Source: Novosphingobium rosa NBRC 15208
GTDB taxonomy: Bacteria; Pseudomonadota; Alphaproteobacteria; Sphingomonadales; Sphingomonadaceae
DNA length: 64,000 nucleotides
Reading direction: 5' to 3'
Assembly: GCF_001598555.1 (NCBI RefSeq)
Contig: NZ_BCZE01000028.1
Location: forward strand, 1 to 64,000
Positions 1-8,200 of the stretch are shown here, piece by piece. The translations under genes and the position numbers were made by a program. The notes below the pieces were generated by a model that made no database searches, had not been told where the DNA came from, and saw only the letters and a program-made list of their open reading frames with translations. How positions within the stretch are numbered: the stretch's first letter is position 1; each line of letters starts with the position of its first letter.

Positions 1-225
1 GTCGATGATGTCGGCGCGGTCGATCACGCGGCGCAGGTCCGGATCGGTATGATAGGCGGCCACCACGCTGCCATTGGCCGAGGTAACGAAACGCGGCAGC
101 GCCAATTCCCCGGCACGCGCTGCGCACACATCGCGCAGCATTATCTCACCCAGCTGCGCGCAGGTGGCATTAACCACCGGCAGGCCGCCGATAGTCTGCG
201 TCGGCGCGATACGCTCTTGTTCCAC
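1..225 (-). CDS. WecG/TagA/CpsF-family glycosyltransferase, N-terminal part (runs off the window)
   Basis: A 75-codon minus-strand reading frame is open to the left edge. Its start is probably the GTG at 225, with a G-rich stretch about 8 nt upstream; the only upstream alternative before a stop codon is a TTG. The visible protein contains GGLPVVNATCAQL near residue 12, then RFVTSANGSVVAAY and LRRVIDRADIID. This is the usual N-terminal pattern of the family that transfers N-acetylmannosamine-type sugars from UDP to a lipid-linked acceptor in surface-polymer synthesis (family knowledge). The catalytic region lies outside the window, so the specific sugar cannot be told. It may relate to the ManNAcA genes at 41-44 kb, but they are far apart. 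Confidence 0.6.
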   Translation of the reverse strand, partial: MEQERIAPTQTIGGLPVVNATCAQLGEIMLRDVCAARAGELALPRFVTSANGSVVAAYHTDPDLRRVIDRADIID

Positions 226-348
226 TGACGCCGGCCCCCGTGTCCTGCATCGCAAGATGGGACGCCGACGTTAAGATATTAGCTCAGTCACCCCCGCCTA
301 ACAAGCCGAGGACCAAGGGATTCGGTATAGTACCTATGTAAATAATGG

Positions 349-1062
349 TTAACGTGCCGGAGTGGCACGATCCTGATCCGGCCCTGGCCAAGCCCCCACC
401 CAACGGCGCACAGAGATGATCTTCACCGGCTGAGCCAGCATCTGCCCCTTCATCGGGCCCTCGCCCTTCTCGGGATCGAGCGGCAAATCGTAAATGCGGC
501 GCGCCACATCCATGCCCTTCACCACATGGCCGAAAGCCGCATAGCCCAGCCGGTCATCCTCGCTGTCCGCCTTGGGGTTGGCGTCCAGCCCATCGATGTC
601 CGAGAGCAGAATCGAGAAATCGCCCGTCGCCGTGCCCGGCGCATTGCGGGCCATGCTGATCGCTCCCGCCTTGTGATGCACGCCCGTCACCGTGGTCGGC
701 TCATGCGCGATGGGCGGCAGCACGCGGCGCGGATCCCCCTGCGTGCCCGCCTGAATCAGGCCGCTGGGCTGCGTGCCCCACGGCAGGTGCATCACGCGGT
801 AAAAAATGATGCCGTCGAACCGCTTGCTGACCGCATAGCGCAGGAAATTCAGCGTGGAGATCGGCGCATGCTTGCCGTCCAGCTCCAGCACGATCTCGCC
901 CTCGGTGGTGGTGATGACCGCATGCTCCACATCCTGAAGCTGGATCGCCGGCGGCGGCGCATATTTGGGCAGAGCCGCCGGCATGACGGCTTTGTGCCGC
1001 ACCGGAGCCGCATAAAGCGGGGTGGTGACCAAAAGGGCGAGAAGGGCGATTCGTTTCAGCAT
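349..1062 (-). CDS. Secreted cyclophilin-type peptidyl-prolyl cis-trans isomerase
   Basis: The protein is 237 aa. Residues 1-18 form a signal peptide ending PLYA, so it is expected in the periplasm, where cyclophilins speed proline isomerisation during folding. The cyclophilin domain covers about residues 48-225, with EGEIVLEL near 54, the active-site FYRV at 87-90, and GxISMAR and GDFSILLSD blocks. The reading frame remains open upstream to 1134, but those extra 24 codons are encoded by the edge of repeat R1 and precede a good signal peptide, so the ATG at 1062 is chosen. No strong ribosome-binding site is seen. The C-terminal tail GAWPGPDQDRATPAR is not part of the fold. Confidence 0.88.
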   Translation of the reverse strand: MLKRIALLALLVTTPLYAAPVRHKAVMPAALPKYAPPPAIQLQDVEHAVITTTEGEIVLELDGKHAPISTLNFLRYAVSKRFDGIIFYRVMHLPWGTQPSGLIQAGTQGDPRRVLPPIAHEPTTVTGVHHKAGAISMARNAPGTATGDFSILLSDIDGLDANPKADSEDDRLGYAAFGHVVKGMDVARRIYDLPLDPEKGEGPMKGQMLAQPVKIISVRRWVGAWPGPDQDRATPAR

Positions 1063-1087
1063 GGCTGAAGAATAGTAAGAGAAAGAT

Positions 1088-1337
1088 GCGAGGGCCATCG
1101 CCCTCGCGCTCCCTTTAATGTCTGCGTTGCGCATAGGGTTCGGCCAAGGCGCTTGGTGCGCCGCGCCGCAGGCAATGTTCCCTGCACAGCGCTATAGGTT
1201 TTAGAGCCTGCGGCGCTTCAGGTGGAGAGGTTCAGCGCAAGGATCGGGCGCCGCTGCCCTATCGTCGGGAGACGTAAAGGGAGCGCGAGGGCGCCCCAGC
1301 TTGTCGCGTGCGACAAGCGCACGCTTATGGCCCTCGC
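1088..1337 (+). repeat. R1: interspersed hairpin-ended element, forward copy with enlarged right hairpin
   Basis: The left end starts with the 20-nt hairpin GCGAGGGCCATCGCCCTCGC, followed by GCTCCCTTTAATGTCTGCG. The central arms CGCCGCAGGC and GCCTGCGGCG are present. The right end has GGGAGACGTAAAGGGAGC and then a terminal hairpin whose loop is enlarged by a perfect 9-bp palindrome (arms 1299-1307 and 1310-1318). It lies between the stop of the HAD gene (11 nt away) and the start of the cyclophilin gene (26 nt away), both on the minus strand. It is the only copy whose right end, rather than left end, lies next to a stop codon. Confidence 0.9.
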
Positions 1338-1347
1338 ATCTTCCTTT

Positions 1348-1986
1348 TCACCCTTCCAGCAACCCCCGCGCCACCAGATCCGCCTCCAGAGCCGCCGCCC
1401 CGCCGGTGAAATGATGCACATGCCACCCCAGCCGCCGCGCCGTGGCGATGTTGGCCGCGTTGTCGTCCACGAACAGCATCTCCTCCGGCGCATGGCCGAA
1501 GCGCTCCGCCGCGTGGTGGAAGATGTCATCGTTGGGCTTCACCATCTTCTCTTCGCCCGAGACGACGATGTCGCGCATATGCCCCAGTTGCGGCATGGTC
1601 GGGCGGAAGAGGTCGAAGGCCTCCACGCCGAAATTGGTGATGGCGTAGAGCGGCACAGCGCGCGCCGCCAGCCGGTCGACCAGTTCAGGCGTGCCGGGGA
1701 TCGGGCCAGGGATGCTTTCCATCCAGCGGGTGGCATAGGCCTCGATCAGCGGGGCTTCGGCTGGATAGAGCGCGCTGCGCTCGGCGACCATCTGGGCGAA
1801 GGGCTTGCCGGCGTCATGCTCGAAGTGCCAGTCCTTGGTCACCACATTTTCGAGGAACCAGTCGAGCTTTTCGGGATCGTCGATCAGCTTGGCGTAGAGC
1901 AGGCGCAGATCCCAGTCGGTCAACACATGGCCGATGTCGAACACCACCACAGACGGCTGAGTGGCGGGGCTGGGCTGGGGGGTCAT
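1348..1986 (-). CDS. HAD-superfamily hydrolase (YihX-like sugar-phosphate phosphatase group)
   Basis: The protein is 212 aa, normal for the family. HAD motif I is FDIGHVLTDWD with the nucleophile Asp at residue 17. Motif II is ITNFG, motif III the Lys in MVKPNDDIF, and motif IV is LFVDDNAANI near residue 170. The DIG rather than DxD form of motif I and the closing LFVDDN resemble the alpha-glucose-1-phosphate phosphatase / 2-haloacid dehalogenase-like subgroup; the substrate cannot be read from sequence. The ATG at 1986 has CAAGG about 8 nt upstream and is preferred over an in-frame start at 2049 that would add 21 non-conserved residues. It ends 11 nt from repeat R1. Confidence 0.82.
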   Translation of the reverse strand: MTPQPSPATQPSVVVFDIGHVLTDWDLRLLYAKLIDDPEKLDWFLENVVTKDWHFEHDAGKPFAQMVAERSALYPAEAPLIEAYATRWMESIPGPIPGTPELVDRLAARAVPLYAITNFGVEAFDLFRPTMPQLGHMRDIVVSGEEKMVKPNDDIFHHAAERFGHAPEEMLFVDDNAANIATARRLGWHVHHFTGGAAALEADLVARGLLEG

Positions 1987-2036
1987 GCTGCTGCCTTGGA
2001 TTCGGGAGAGGAAAGGGGCGCGGCCCAAACGCCGCC

Positions 2037-2072
2037 AGCCCGCTGTCACCCGGATCGGGGCAACAGCGGGCT
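2037..2072. terminator. 10-bp perfect hairpin between rpmJ and the HAD gene
   Basis: AGCCCGCTGT (2037-2046) pairs perfectly with ACAGCGGGCT (2063-2072) across a 16-nt loop. There is no T-run on either side, so if it acts on transcription it is not a classical intrinsic terminator. It lies in the leader of the HAD gene. Confidence 0.4.
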
Positions 2073-2093
2073 GGCAAGCGCATCAGACGGCAA

Positions 2094-2114
2094 GGGCAGG
2101 TAGGTTACCTGCCC
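2094..2114 (-). terminator. rpmJ: Palindrome just after rpmJ, possible terminator
   Basis: GGGCAGGTA, a 3-nt loop and TACCTGCCC form a 9-bp perfect stem that begins 8 nt beyond the rpmJ stop codon on the minus strand. Only a short TT follows, so termination is plausible but weakly supported. Confidence 0.45.
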
Positions 2115-2121
2115 ATCGCGT

Positions 2122-2247
2122 TCAGCCCTGGCGGGCCTTGAAGCGACGCTGCGTCTTGTTGATGACATAGGTGCGGCCGCGACGACGGATCACGCGGTTA
2201 TCGCGATGACGGTCCTTCAACGACTTCAGGCTGTTACGAATCTTCAT
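2122..2247 (-). CDS. rpmJ: 50S ribosomal protein L36 (bL36)
   Basis: This is a 41-aa, very basic protein that starts [11 protein letters not shown] and ends [11 protein letters not shown]. That is the long alphaproteobacterial form of bL36, which lacks the zinc-binding Cys/His set of the short form. It is a late-assembly component of the large ribosomal subunit. The ATG at 2247 has AAAGAG about 8 nt upstream. It stands alone, with a palindrome directly behind the stop codon, which fits a single-gene transcript. Confidence 0.95.
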   Translation of the reverse strand: MKIRNSLKSLKDRHRDNRVIRRRGRTYVINKTQRRFKARQG

Positions 2248-2386
2248 GGGTCGTCTCTTTGTCGTGGGGCGACCAGTCTTGCTGATTCTGTCCGCCGGAA
2301 ATTGAAGCCGGGCCGATAAGGGGCGCGGCGGTGGAAGTCAAGGCCGGGAAGGCAATTCCCCGGCCCGGCCAGAGATCAACCCTGCA

Positions 2387-3391
2387 TCAACCCTCGCGAA
2401 TCTCGGTCAAACGGCGCTCCCAGGCCAGAGCATGCTGCACAATCACATCCAGATCGGCGTAGTGCGGCACCCAGGGAACGGTGGCCTTGATGCGGCTGTT
2501 GTCGGAGATCAGCGAATCGGGGTCGCCCGCGCGGCGGCCCTGCAGCACGCGGGTGATCTTCATGTTGGTGACGCGATCCACCGCATCCAGAACGTCCAGC
2601 ACCGAAAAACCCGTGCCATAGCCGCAGTTCATCGTCAGCGAGCGTTCCGGCTGGTCGATCAGCCCTTCCAGCGCCAGCACATGGGCGTTGGCCAGATCGG
2701 ACACATGGATATAGTCGCGCACGCCGGTGCCGTCGGGCGTGTCGAAATCGGTGCCGAAGACGCCCACGCTCTCACGCTTGCCCAGCGCGGCTTCCACCGC
2801 CACCTTGATAAGGTGCGTGGCGCCCGCTGTGCTCTGCCCGGTGCGGGCTTGCGGATCTGCGCCCGCCACGTTGAAATAACGCAGCGCGCAGAAGTTGAGC
2901 GGATGGGCCGCCGCCACGTCCTTGAGCATGATCTCGGTCATCAGCTTGGACATGCCATAGGGGTTGATCGGCTGCTTGGGGCTGTCCTCCGTCACCGGCG
3001 AGACCTCAGGGATGCCGTAAGTGGCCGCCGTGGAGCTGAAGATGAAGTGCTTCACCCCGCCCTTCACCGCCGCATCGATCAGCGCGCGGCTCTTGGCGGT
3101 GTTGTTGTGATAGTACTTCAGCGGATTTTCGACCGATTCGGGCACGATGATCGATCCGGCGAAATGCATGATCGCCTGGATGCCGCGCTCGGCAAAGATG
3201 CGGGCCAGCAGCTCGCCATCCTCGATATCGCCCTGATAGAGCGGCACGCCCTCGGGCACGGCAAAGGTGAAGCCGGTGGTGAGGTTGTCGATCACGCAGA
3301 CATCCCAGCCCGCATCCTTCAGCGCCAGCACGGCATGGCTGCCGATATAGCCTGCGCCGCCCGTGACCAGCACCGGAACCTTTTTGCTCAT
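2387..3391 (-). CDS. galE: UDP-glucose 4-epimerase
   Basis: The protein is 334 aa, an extended short-chain dehydrogenase that interconverts UDP-glucose and UDP-galactose. The NAD-binding motif TGGAGYIGSH is at residues 10-19, the catalytic SSTAATYG near 125 and the YGMSK tyrosine/lysine pair near 145. The C-terminal part has the family pattern RRAGDPDSL. Two in-frame ATGs exist (3397 and 3391). The ribosome-binding site AAAGGG is only 2 nt from the first but 8 nt from the second, so the second is preferred. The gene is cytoplasmic and probably feeds UDP-galactose to polysaccharide synthesis; it is not linked to other sugar genes here. Confidence 0.93.
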   Translation of the reverse strand: MSKKVPVLVTGGAGYIGSHAVLALKDAGWDVCVIDNLTTGFTFAVPEGVPLYQGDIEDGELLARIFAERGIQAIMHFAGSIIVPESVENPLKYYHNNTAKSRALIDAAVKGGVKHFIFSSTAATYGIPEVSPVTEDSPKQPINPYGMSKLMTEIMLKDVAAAHPLNFCALRYFNVAGADPQARTGQSTAGATHLIKVAVEAALGKRESVGVFGTDFDTPDGTGVRDYIHVSDLANAHVLALEGLIDQPERSLTMNCGYGTGFSVLDVLDAVDRVTNMKITRVLQGRRAGDPDSLISDNSRIKATVPWVPHYADLDVIVQHALAWERRLTEIREG

Positions 3392-3612
3392 ATCCATCCC
3401 TTTGCATCTACAGGCAGCCGCCGATGCCTGTTCATAGCCCGCCCAAATCTACGGTCCAGCCCTTATGCCGCATTGCGGCAAAATCCTGATCCGGCTTGAA
3501 TGCATTTCGCAGAATCATGAAGGGTTCATCCTTCAGAAAGCCCCGAAGGCCTAGCGCTGAAAGCGCGACGCAGCGGTTGCGCCACGCAGACTGGCGCTCA
3601 CGGAGTTTCCTC

Positions 3613-4392
3613 ATGTCCTTTTCCGCCCATCCCACGTTCCGCCTGTCGCTGAGCGCCGCCATGCTGGCCCTGTCGATCGCCGGCACCGCCAGCGCCCAGC
3701 CCGGTTGGGGTGGATATGGTGGCGGCTATGGCGGTTATGGGGGCGGTTTCGGCAGCGGCTTTGGCGGCCGCAGCTATGCCAACGCCTCCCCCCGCGATGA
3801 CCGCGAAGGCAAGCTCGACGCCGAAGGCTTCCCCGCCCCCGACGCCGGTGACCTGCTGGGCAGCGGCCATGTGACCATCACCGCCATGGCCGGCTCGATG
3901 GGCGAAGGCCGCGAGGAAGCCACTTTCGAGGCCGCCGTGATCGATCAGCTCGCCAAATCGGGCTATGACACAGTGACGCGTGACCCCAATGGCGGCCAGA
4001 TCACTGAAATCGGCATCATCCACGACGAACTCGTCCCCGCCGAGCAGAAGCACAGCCCGCTCTCGGGCGAGGCGGCGGTGGGCGTTTCCAACTATGGCTC
4101 CGGCTTCGGCGTGGCGCTCAATTACGATGCCAGCAAGCCGCGCGGCGCGCTGATCGAAACCCGGCTGGACCTGCGCATCCGTGACCGCGCCACCGGCAAG
4201 CCCCTGTTCGAGGGCCGCGCCCGCATCGCCACGCGCGAGGGCGATTCGCGCTGGACCGACGAAAAGATCGCCAACCGCCTCGCCGCCGCGATCTTCGCCA
4301 AATTCCCGCAAAATCCGCATCCGGCGCCGCCCGCAACTGCCCCTGCGCCCGTCCCCGCCCCTGAGGCACCACCCGCCCCTTCGGCGGGATGA
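3613..4392 (+). CDS. Secreted DUF4136-like protein with glycine-rich N-terminus
   Basis: The protein is 259 aa. A signal peptide spans about residues 1-29 (ending TASAQ), followed by a glycine/tyrosine-rich stretch of about 25 residues, and then a globular region that ends [16 protein letters not shown], the typical close of DUF4136 proteins. The tail is rich in proline and alanine. Function is unknown; members are envelope proteins. The ATG at 3613 has GGAG 7 nt upstream; an in-frame start at 3496 would add 39 residues with no signal-peptide sense and is rejected. Confidence 0.75.
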   Translation: MSFSAHPTFRLSLSAAMLALSIAGTASAQPGWGGYGGGYGGYGGGFGSGFGGRSYANASPRDDREGKLDAEGFPAPDAGDLLGSGHVTITAMAGSMGEGREEATFEAAVIDQLAKSGYDTVTRDPNGGQITEIGIIHDELVPAEQKHSPLSGEAAVGVSNYGSGFGVALNYDASKPRGALIETRLDLRIRDRATGKPLFEGRARIATREGDSRWTDEKIANRLAAAIFAKFPQNPHPAPPATAPAPVPAPEAPPAPSAG

Positions 4393-4433
4393 ACCCCTTC
4401 ACAGCAGACGGGCCCCGCTCTATCGAGAGCAGC

Positions 4434-5582
4434 ATGACCCAGCCCATCGCGATCGACTCCCATTTCGACTCCGGCAACATCGACCTGCTCCGGCAGAGCG
4501 GTGACACGCTGACCCTGGCCATCAATCAGGATCAGGACAGTGACTTTTTCCAGTGGTTCCACTTCCGCGCCACCGGCATTGCGGGGCGCACCATCACGCT
4601 GCGCATCACCAACCTTGAGGCCAGCGCCTATCCCGGCGGCTGGCCGCATTACCGCGCCTGCGTCTCGACCGACCGCCGCCTCTGGACCCGCGCCGACACC
4701 AGCTACAACCCCGCCGAGGACGGCGGCACGCTGACCATCACCTACAAGGCCGAGGGCAACATCGCCTGGTTCGCCTATTTCACCCCCTATTCGATGGAAC
4801 GCCACCACGATCTGATCGGCGAGATGGCCGCCCAGCCCGGCTTTTCCTATCGCTGCCTGGGCCACAGCCTCGATGGCCAGTCGATCGACTGCCTCGAAGT
4901 GGGCGAAGGCCCGCTAGAGGTCTGGCTTTACGCCCGCCAGCACCCCGGCGAGAGCATGGCCGAGTGGTGGATGGAAGGCGCGCTGGAAGCGCTGGCCGAT
5001 CCCGCCAACCCCCACGCCCGCCTGCTGCGCCAGCGCTGCCGCTTCCATATCGTGCCCAACGCCAACCCCGATGGCTCGGTGCGCGGCCATCTGCGCACCA
5101 ATGCGGTGGGCGTGAACCTCAACCGCGAGTGGCACACGCCGACCGCCGAGCGCAGCCCCGAGGTTCTGGCCATCCGCAACGCCATGGACGACACCGGCGT
5201 CGATTTCGCCATGGACGTCCACGGCGACGAGGCCATCGCCGCTGTCTTCATGGCCGGCTTCGACGGCATCCCCTCGCTGCGCCCCGGCCAGCAGGCGGGC
5301 TATGACCGCTATATCGAGCTGCTCGACCGCCGCACGCCCGATTTCCAGACGCGTCTGGGCTATCCCAAGGCGCCCGCGGGCAAGGCTAATTTGACGATGT
5401 CCACCAACCAGCTGGCCGAGCGCTTCGGCGCAGTGTCGATGACGCTGGAAATGCCCTTCAAGGAGCATGAGCCCCTGCCCGATGCGCTGCAGGGCTGGAG
5501 CGCGGAACGCTCGATGCGGCTGGGCGAGGATTGCATCGCCGCGCTGGCCGAGTGGGTGCATATGGTGCCGGCTTCGGCTTGA
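4434..5582 (+). CDS. M14-family zinc carboxypeptidase (Nna1/CCP-like)
   Basis: The protein is 382 aa. An N-terminal beta-sandwich domain (about residues 1-120) precedes the M14 peptidase domain. Zinc ligands are in [10 protein letters not shown] (His and Glu), and the third zinc His is in DVHGDE. NPDG, NLNREW and the late Glu in [11 protein letters not shown] complete the active site. This arrangement matches cytosolic carboxypeptidases that trim C-terminal residues; there is no signal peptide. The ATG at 4434 has GAGAG about 7 nt upstream; the in-frame ATG at 4389 overlaps the preceding gene and adds an unconserved stretch. It is probably co-transcribed with the DUF4136 gene. Repeat R2 starts 26 nt after the stop codon. 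Confidence 0.85.
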   Translation: MTQPIAIDSHFDSGNIDLLRQSGDTLTLAINQDQDSDFFQWFHFRATGIAGRTITLRITNLEASAYPGGWPHYRACVSTDRRLWTRADTSYNPAEDGGTLTITYKAEGNIAWFAYFTPYSMERHHDLIGEMAAQPGFSYRCLGHSLDGQSIDCLEVGEGPLEVWLYARQHPGESMAEWWMEGALEALADPANPHARLLRQRCRFHIVPNANPDGSVRGHLRTNAVGVNLNREWHTPTAERSPEVLAIRNAMDDTGVDFAMDVHGDEAIAAVFMAGFDGIPSLRPGQQAGYDRYIELLDRRTPDFQTRLGYPKAPAGKANLTMSTNQLAERFGAVSMTLEMPFKEHEPLPDALQGWSAERSMRLGEDCIAALAEWVHMVPASA

Positions 5583-5607
5583 GGTTTTGTAAGTAGGAAG
5601 AGAAGAT

Positions 5608-5840
5608 GCGAGGGCCATCGCCCTCGCGCTCCCTTTAATGTCTGCGTTGCGCTTCGGGTTAAGCCAAGGTGCTTAGCTCGCCGCGCCGCAGGCTTTAATT
5701 TGCCAGCACAGTCTGTCGATCAAGATAAACTGCCTGCGGCGCCTTAGCTGGCGCAGGTGGAGAGGCGGAGCACACCATTTCGGCGCCACTGCCGTTGCGT
5801 CGGGAGACGTCATGGGAGCGCGAGGGGGTAACCCCCTCGC
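5608..5840 (+). repeat. R2: interspersed hairpin-ended element, complete forward copy
   Basis: The left hairpin GCGAGGGCCATCGCCCTCGC plus GCTCCCTTTAATGTCTGCG opens the element. The central arms CGCCGCAGGC and GCCTGCGGCG follow, then the conserved right arm GGGAGACGTCATGGGAGC and the right hairpin GCGAGGGGGTAACCCCCTCGC less one base. Outside both hairpins the strand reading outward is pyrimidine-rich. It sits between convergent genes, and together with short flanks fills the 336 bp between 5582 and 5919. Confidence 0.93.
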
Positions 5841-5918
5841 ACTTTATCCCTTTTAACGTCCTGAACTCTTGCGAAAACCAAAAAGGTTCAGGCGGCACAT
5901 CAGCACCGCCTGAACCCC

Positions 5919-6182
5919 TCAGGCATAGGTTGTCACGGTGCTGCCGAGCGCAGCGGCCACCGGGCTGGAGGCAACAGCATCGGCCACCGTTGTGGTGGTG
6001 ACGTTGCTGCTGGCCAGTTTGGCGAGCTGAGCTTCGGCAATGGGCTTTCCATCTTGCGACAGACTGATGTTGGTTGCGCCTTGCTGACGCACCACCCCCA
6101 GATCCACACGCACCGCGGCGACCGAGGAGGATTGATAATTGACCGGTCCGTCAGCAGTGACGGCATTGACGGCATAGCTCAT
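5919..6182 (-). CDS. Small hypothetical protein (87 aa)
   Basis: It has a strong ribosome-binding site (AAAGGAG, 6 nt from the ATG), which supports real expression. The protein begins MSYAVNAVTADGPVNYQSSS and is rich in Ala, Val, Thr and Ser with almost no aromatic or charged residues. No signal peptide, membrane segment or known motif is visible. It is a single gene flanked by repeat R2 downstream and 141 bp of non-coding DNA upstream. The function is not recognised. Confidence 0.6.
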   Translation of the reverse strand: MSYAVNAVTADGPVNYQSSSVAAVRVDLGVVRQQGATNISLSQDGKPIAEAQLAKLASSNVTTTTVADAVASSPVAAALGSTVTTYA

Positions 6183-6323
6183 GCAAGACTCCTTTCGCAG
6201 GAGGTCAGAACGGCGCGAAAACCGCGGAATTAAGCGGTTTCAGCCGTAGCGGGCAGTCTGTGACCAAGCCACGCCGAACAGCACAAGTAACGCTACCTAA
6301 AAACAGCCTTTTGTGCGGTAACC

Positions 6324-6782
6324 TTAACTTAGATTGGCGGGGCCGAAGGCATGGGGCAGCAGCTGCGAGAGGCGCAGTTCCACCACGCTGTCTGCGCCAA
6401 GACTCCAGACGACAGGGTCGGTGCCGCCCAGCTGCGCGATCTCGTTGAGCACCTGGCGGCAGCGGCCACAGGGCGTGACGGGGGCCGCGCCGGGGCTGGC
6501 CGCGCCATCCTCGCCCGGGGCGCCGCCGATCACCGCCACGGCCATCAGCCCGCCGCGCACGCCATCGGCCATGGCTTTCGATACCGCCACCGTCTCGGCG
6601 CAGAGGGCGAGGCCATAGGAGGCGTTTTCGACATTGGCGCCGGTCACCACGCTGCCATCGGCAAAGGCCAGCGCCGCGCCGACATGGAACTTCGAATAGG
6701 GCGCATAGGCCCGCGCCGAGGCATCGCGCGCGGCGGCGATCAGCGTGGCCTGATCGACAGTCAGGGTGGGATGCTTCTTCAT
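6324..6782 (-). CDS. cdd: Cytidine deaminase (tetrameric type)
   Basis: The protein is 152 aa, the length of the small homotetrameric class. It deaminates cytidine and deoxycytidine to the uridine forms in pyrimidine salvage. Zinc-binding signatures are LCAETVAVSKA near residue 59 (Cys and the proton-shuttle Glu) and PCGRCRQVL near 102. VGAALAFADG and GANVENASYG are the substrate-binding blocks. Two ATGs are possible (6788 and 6782); AGGA is directly against the first but 6 nt from the second, so 6782 is used. It follows the GH25-like gene with only a few bases between, forming one operon with that gene and the UPF0262 gene. Confidence 0.93.
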   Translation of the reverse strand: MKKHPTLTVDQATLIAAARDASARAYAPYSKFHVGAALAFADGSVVTGANVENASYGLALCAETVAVSKAMADGVRGGLMAVAVIGGAPGEDGAASPGAAPVTPCGRCRQVLNEIAQLGGTDPVVWSLGADSVVELRLSQLLPHAFGPANLS

Positions 6783-6790
6783 CGTCATTC

Positions 6791-7552
6791 CTATTGTTGC
6801 ACCACGACCCAGCGCAGCGGGGTTTCGCCGGCGTTGTTGGCCAGCGCGTGATTGGCCGTCCACATCGCCCAGGGGCGGCCGACATCGGGGGCGAAGCGGT
6901 CGCCCTCGACCCAGAGGTTGCGGTCCAGCCCGCGCGCGACGTGATAGCGCGCATCGAAAGCGGCGCTGACCTTCAGGATCGCGGGCTTGCCGGTGTGAGT
7001 CTCGATCTGGTTGATGAAGGTCATCAATTCGCTGACCACGGCGGCGTCGGAAACCTTCACCGGGCAATTGTCGGCCACATCGTCCAGCGCCACGGCGGGC
7101 GGCAGCATGCGGGCATCGCGCGGCACCACGGTGACGAAATTGGCGGCCTGCTTGTCGGCGGGTTGGCAGGGATCATAGCGGTGCACCGCGCCCACCTGCA
7201 GCCCGGCGGCGCGCGCGCCATCCAGATTGTGCACCACATTGGGATCGCGGGCGAAGGCGCTGGCCGAGGCGTCGATATAGGCGAAATCGGCGCCGATGGC
7301 CTTCACCGCCGTCCAGTCGATGTCGCCGTCTTCCTGGCCGATCTCCACGCCCTGCACGCCATAGGTGGAGCGCGGCGGCATCCAGTGGCGCATCGACCAC
7401 CAGCTCCACGCGCCGCCGATCATCGCCAGCAGCACCAGCGCGCCCAGCCAGCGCCACAGCATGCGGCGGCTGAACCAGCCTGTCGACGCCCCATGGCCTG
7501 ACGGCCGGCGGCCCGCCTTGCGCTGGCGGCCCCTGTTGATGGTCTTCGCCAT
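6791..7552 (-). CDS. GH25 (lysozyme-like) domain protein with altered catalytic motifs
   Basis: The protein is 253 aa. A basic N-terminus is followed by one membrane segment at about residues 33-52, and a GH25 fold covers about 62-253 (YGVQGVEIGQEDGDIDW, then FAYIDAS, then AAGLQVGAVHRYDP). Active GH25 muramidases carry an Asp near the start of the domain and a D-x-E pair; here those places read GVEIG and ALDDVADN, so the catalytic acid Glu is not evident. It may be a peptidoglycan-binding or inactive relative. The type II membrane anchor would place the domain in the periplasm. It is the middle gene of the UPF0262-GH25-cdd operon. Confidence 0.72.
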   Translation of the reverse strand: MAKTINRGRQRKAGRRPSGHGASTGWFSRRMLWRWLGALVLLAMIGGAWSWWSMRHWMPPRSTYGVQGVEIGQEDGDIDWTAVKAIGADFAYIDASASAFARDPNVVHNLDGARAAGLQVGAVHRYDPCQPADKQAANFVTVVPRDARMLPPAVALDDVADNCPVKVSDAAVVSELMTFINQIETHTGKPAILKVSAAFDARYHVARGLDRNLWVEGDRFAPDVGRPWAMWTANHALANNAGETPLRWVVVQQ

Positions 7553-7557
7553 GATCC

Positions 7558-8052
7558 TTACGCCCGCAGATGCAACACGCAGACCAGCGTGAACAGGCGC
7601 CGGGCGGTGGCGAAATCGGTCTCCACCTTGCCCTCCAGCCGCTCGATCAGCAGGCCGGCGGCTTCATTGTGGGTGGCGCGGCGGGCCATGTCGATGGTCT
7701 CGATCTCCTCGGCGGAGACGCGGCGCACGGCCTGGTAATAGCTTTCGCAAATGGCGAAATAGTCGCGGATCGGGCGGCGCAACCGCCCCAGCGCGAGGAT
7801 GAAGGTTTCCAGCTGCTGCCCGCCTTCGTCAGACAGCTCCATCGCGAGGCGCCCGTCCTCCACCGCCATGCGCAGGCGGTAGGGGCCCTGATGGCCGGCT
7901 TCCCACGCGCGCAGGGGCTTGAAGCTGTTCTCCTCGATCAGATCGAAGATGGCCACGCGCCGTTCCTGCTCGATATCGGCGTTGCGCTTGAGGATGCTGG
8001 CCTCATCAAGCTCGATATGGCTGATGCGCGGCTGGCCGGTTGGCTGGTCCAT
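7558..8052 (-). CDS. UPF0262 family protein
   Basis: The protein is 164 aa. It matches the alphaproteobacterial UPF0262 pattern: ISHIELDEASILKRNADIE, then AIFDLIEENSF, GPYRLRMAVEDGRL, IRDYFAICESYYQA and the closing ATARRLFTLVCVLHLRA. No biochemical function is known. It is predicted to be cytoplasmic and all alpha/beta with no membrane segment. The ATG at 8052 is chosen over the one at 8100 because the domain starts there. It is the first gene of an operon with the GH25-like gene (5 nt gap) and cdd, and is divergent from dnaB. Confidence 0.88.
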   Translation of the reverse strand: MDQPTGQPRISHIELDEASILKRNADIEQERRVAIFDLIEENSFKPLRAWEAGHQGPYRLRMAVEDGRLAMELSDEGGQQLETFILALGRLRRPIRDYFAICESYYQAVRRVSAEEIETIDMARRATHNEAAGLLIERLEGKVETDFATARRLFTLVCVLHLRA

Positions 8053-8200
8053 AGCCCCAGCCTGTCGCAAATGCGGGGAAGCGCCGCAAGAGGCAAACAT
8101 CGCGCAATCGGAGCGATCCGCCCCTTGGGGCCCATTGCATCCCCGATATCCACAGGGTCAGGGTCTTACGCCCTTATGGACAGCACCGGCCCACGCGCGC

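Noticed and set aside
74..274. Plus-strand open frame of 66 codons
   Set aside because: The minus strand encodes a recognisable glycosyltransferase N-terminus across the same bases.
1063..1134. N-terminal extension of the cyclophilin into repeat R1 (MRNADIKGSARAMALA)
   Set aside because: The same peptide-like string appears wherever this repeat edge is translated (near 10507 and 32800 as well), and a good signal peptide starts at 1062.
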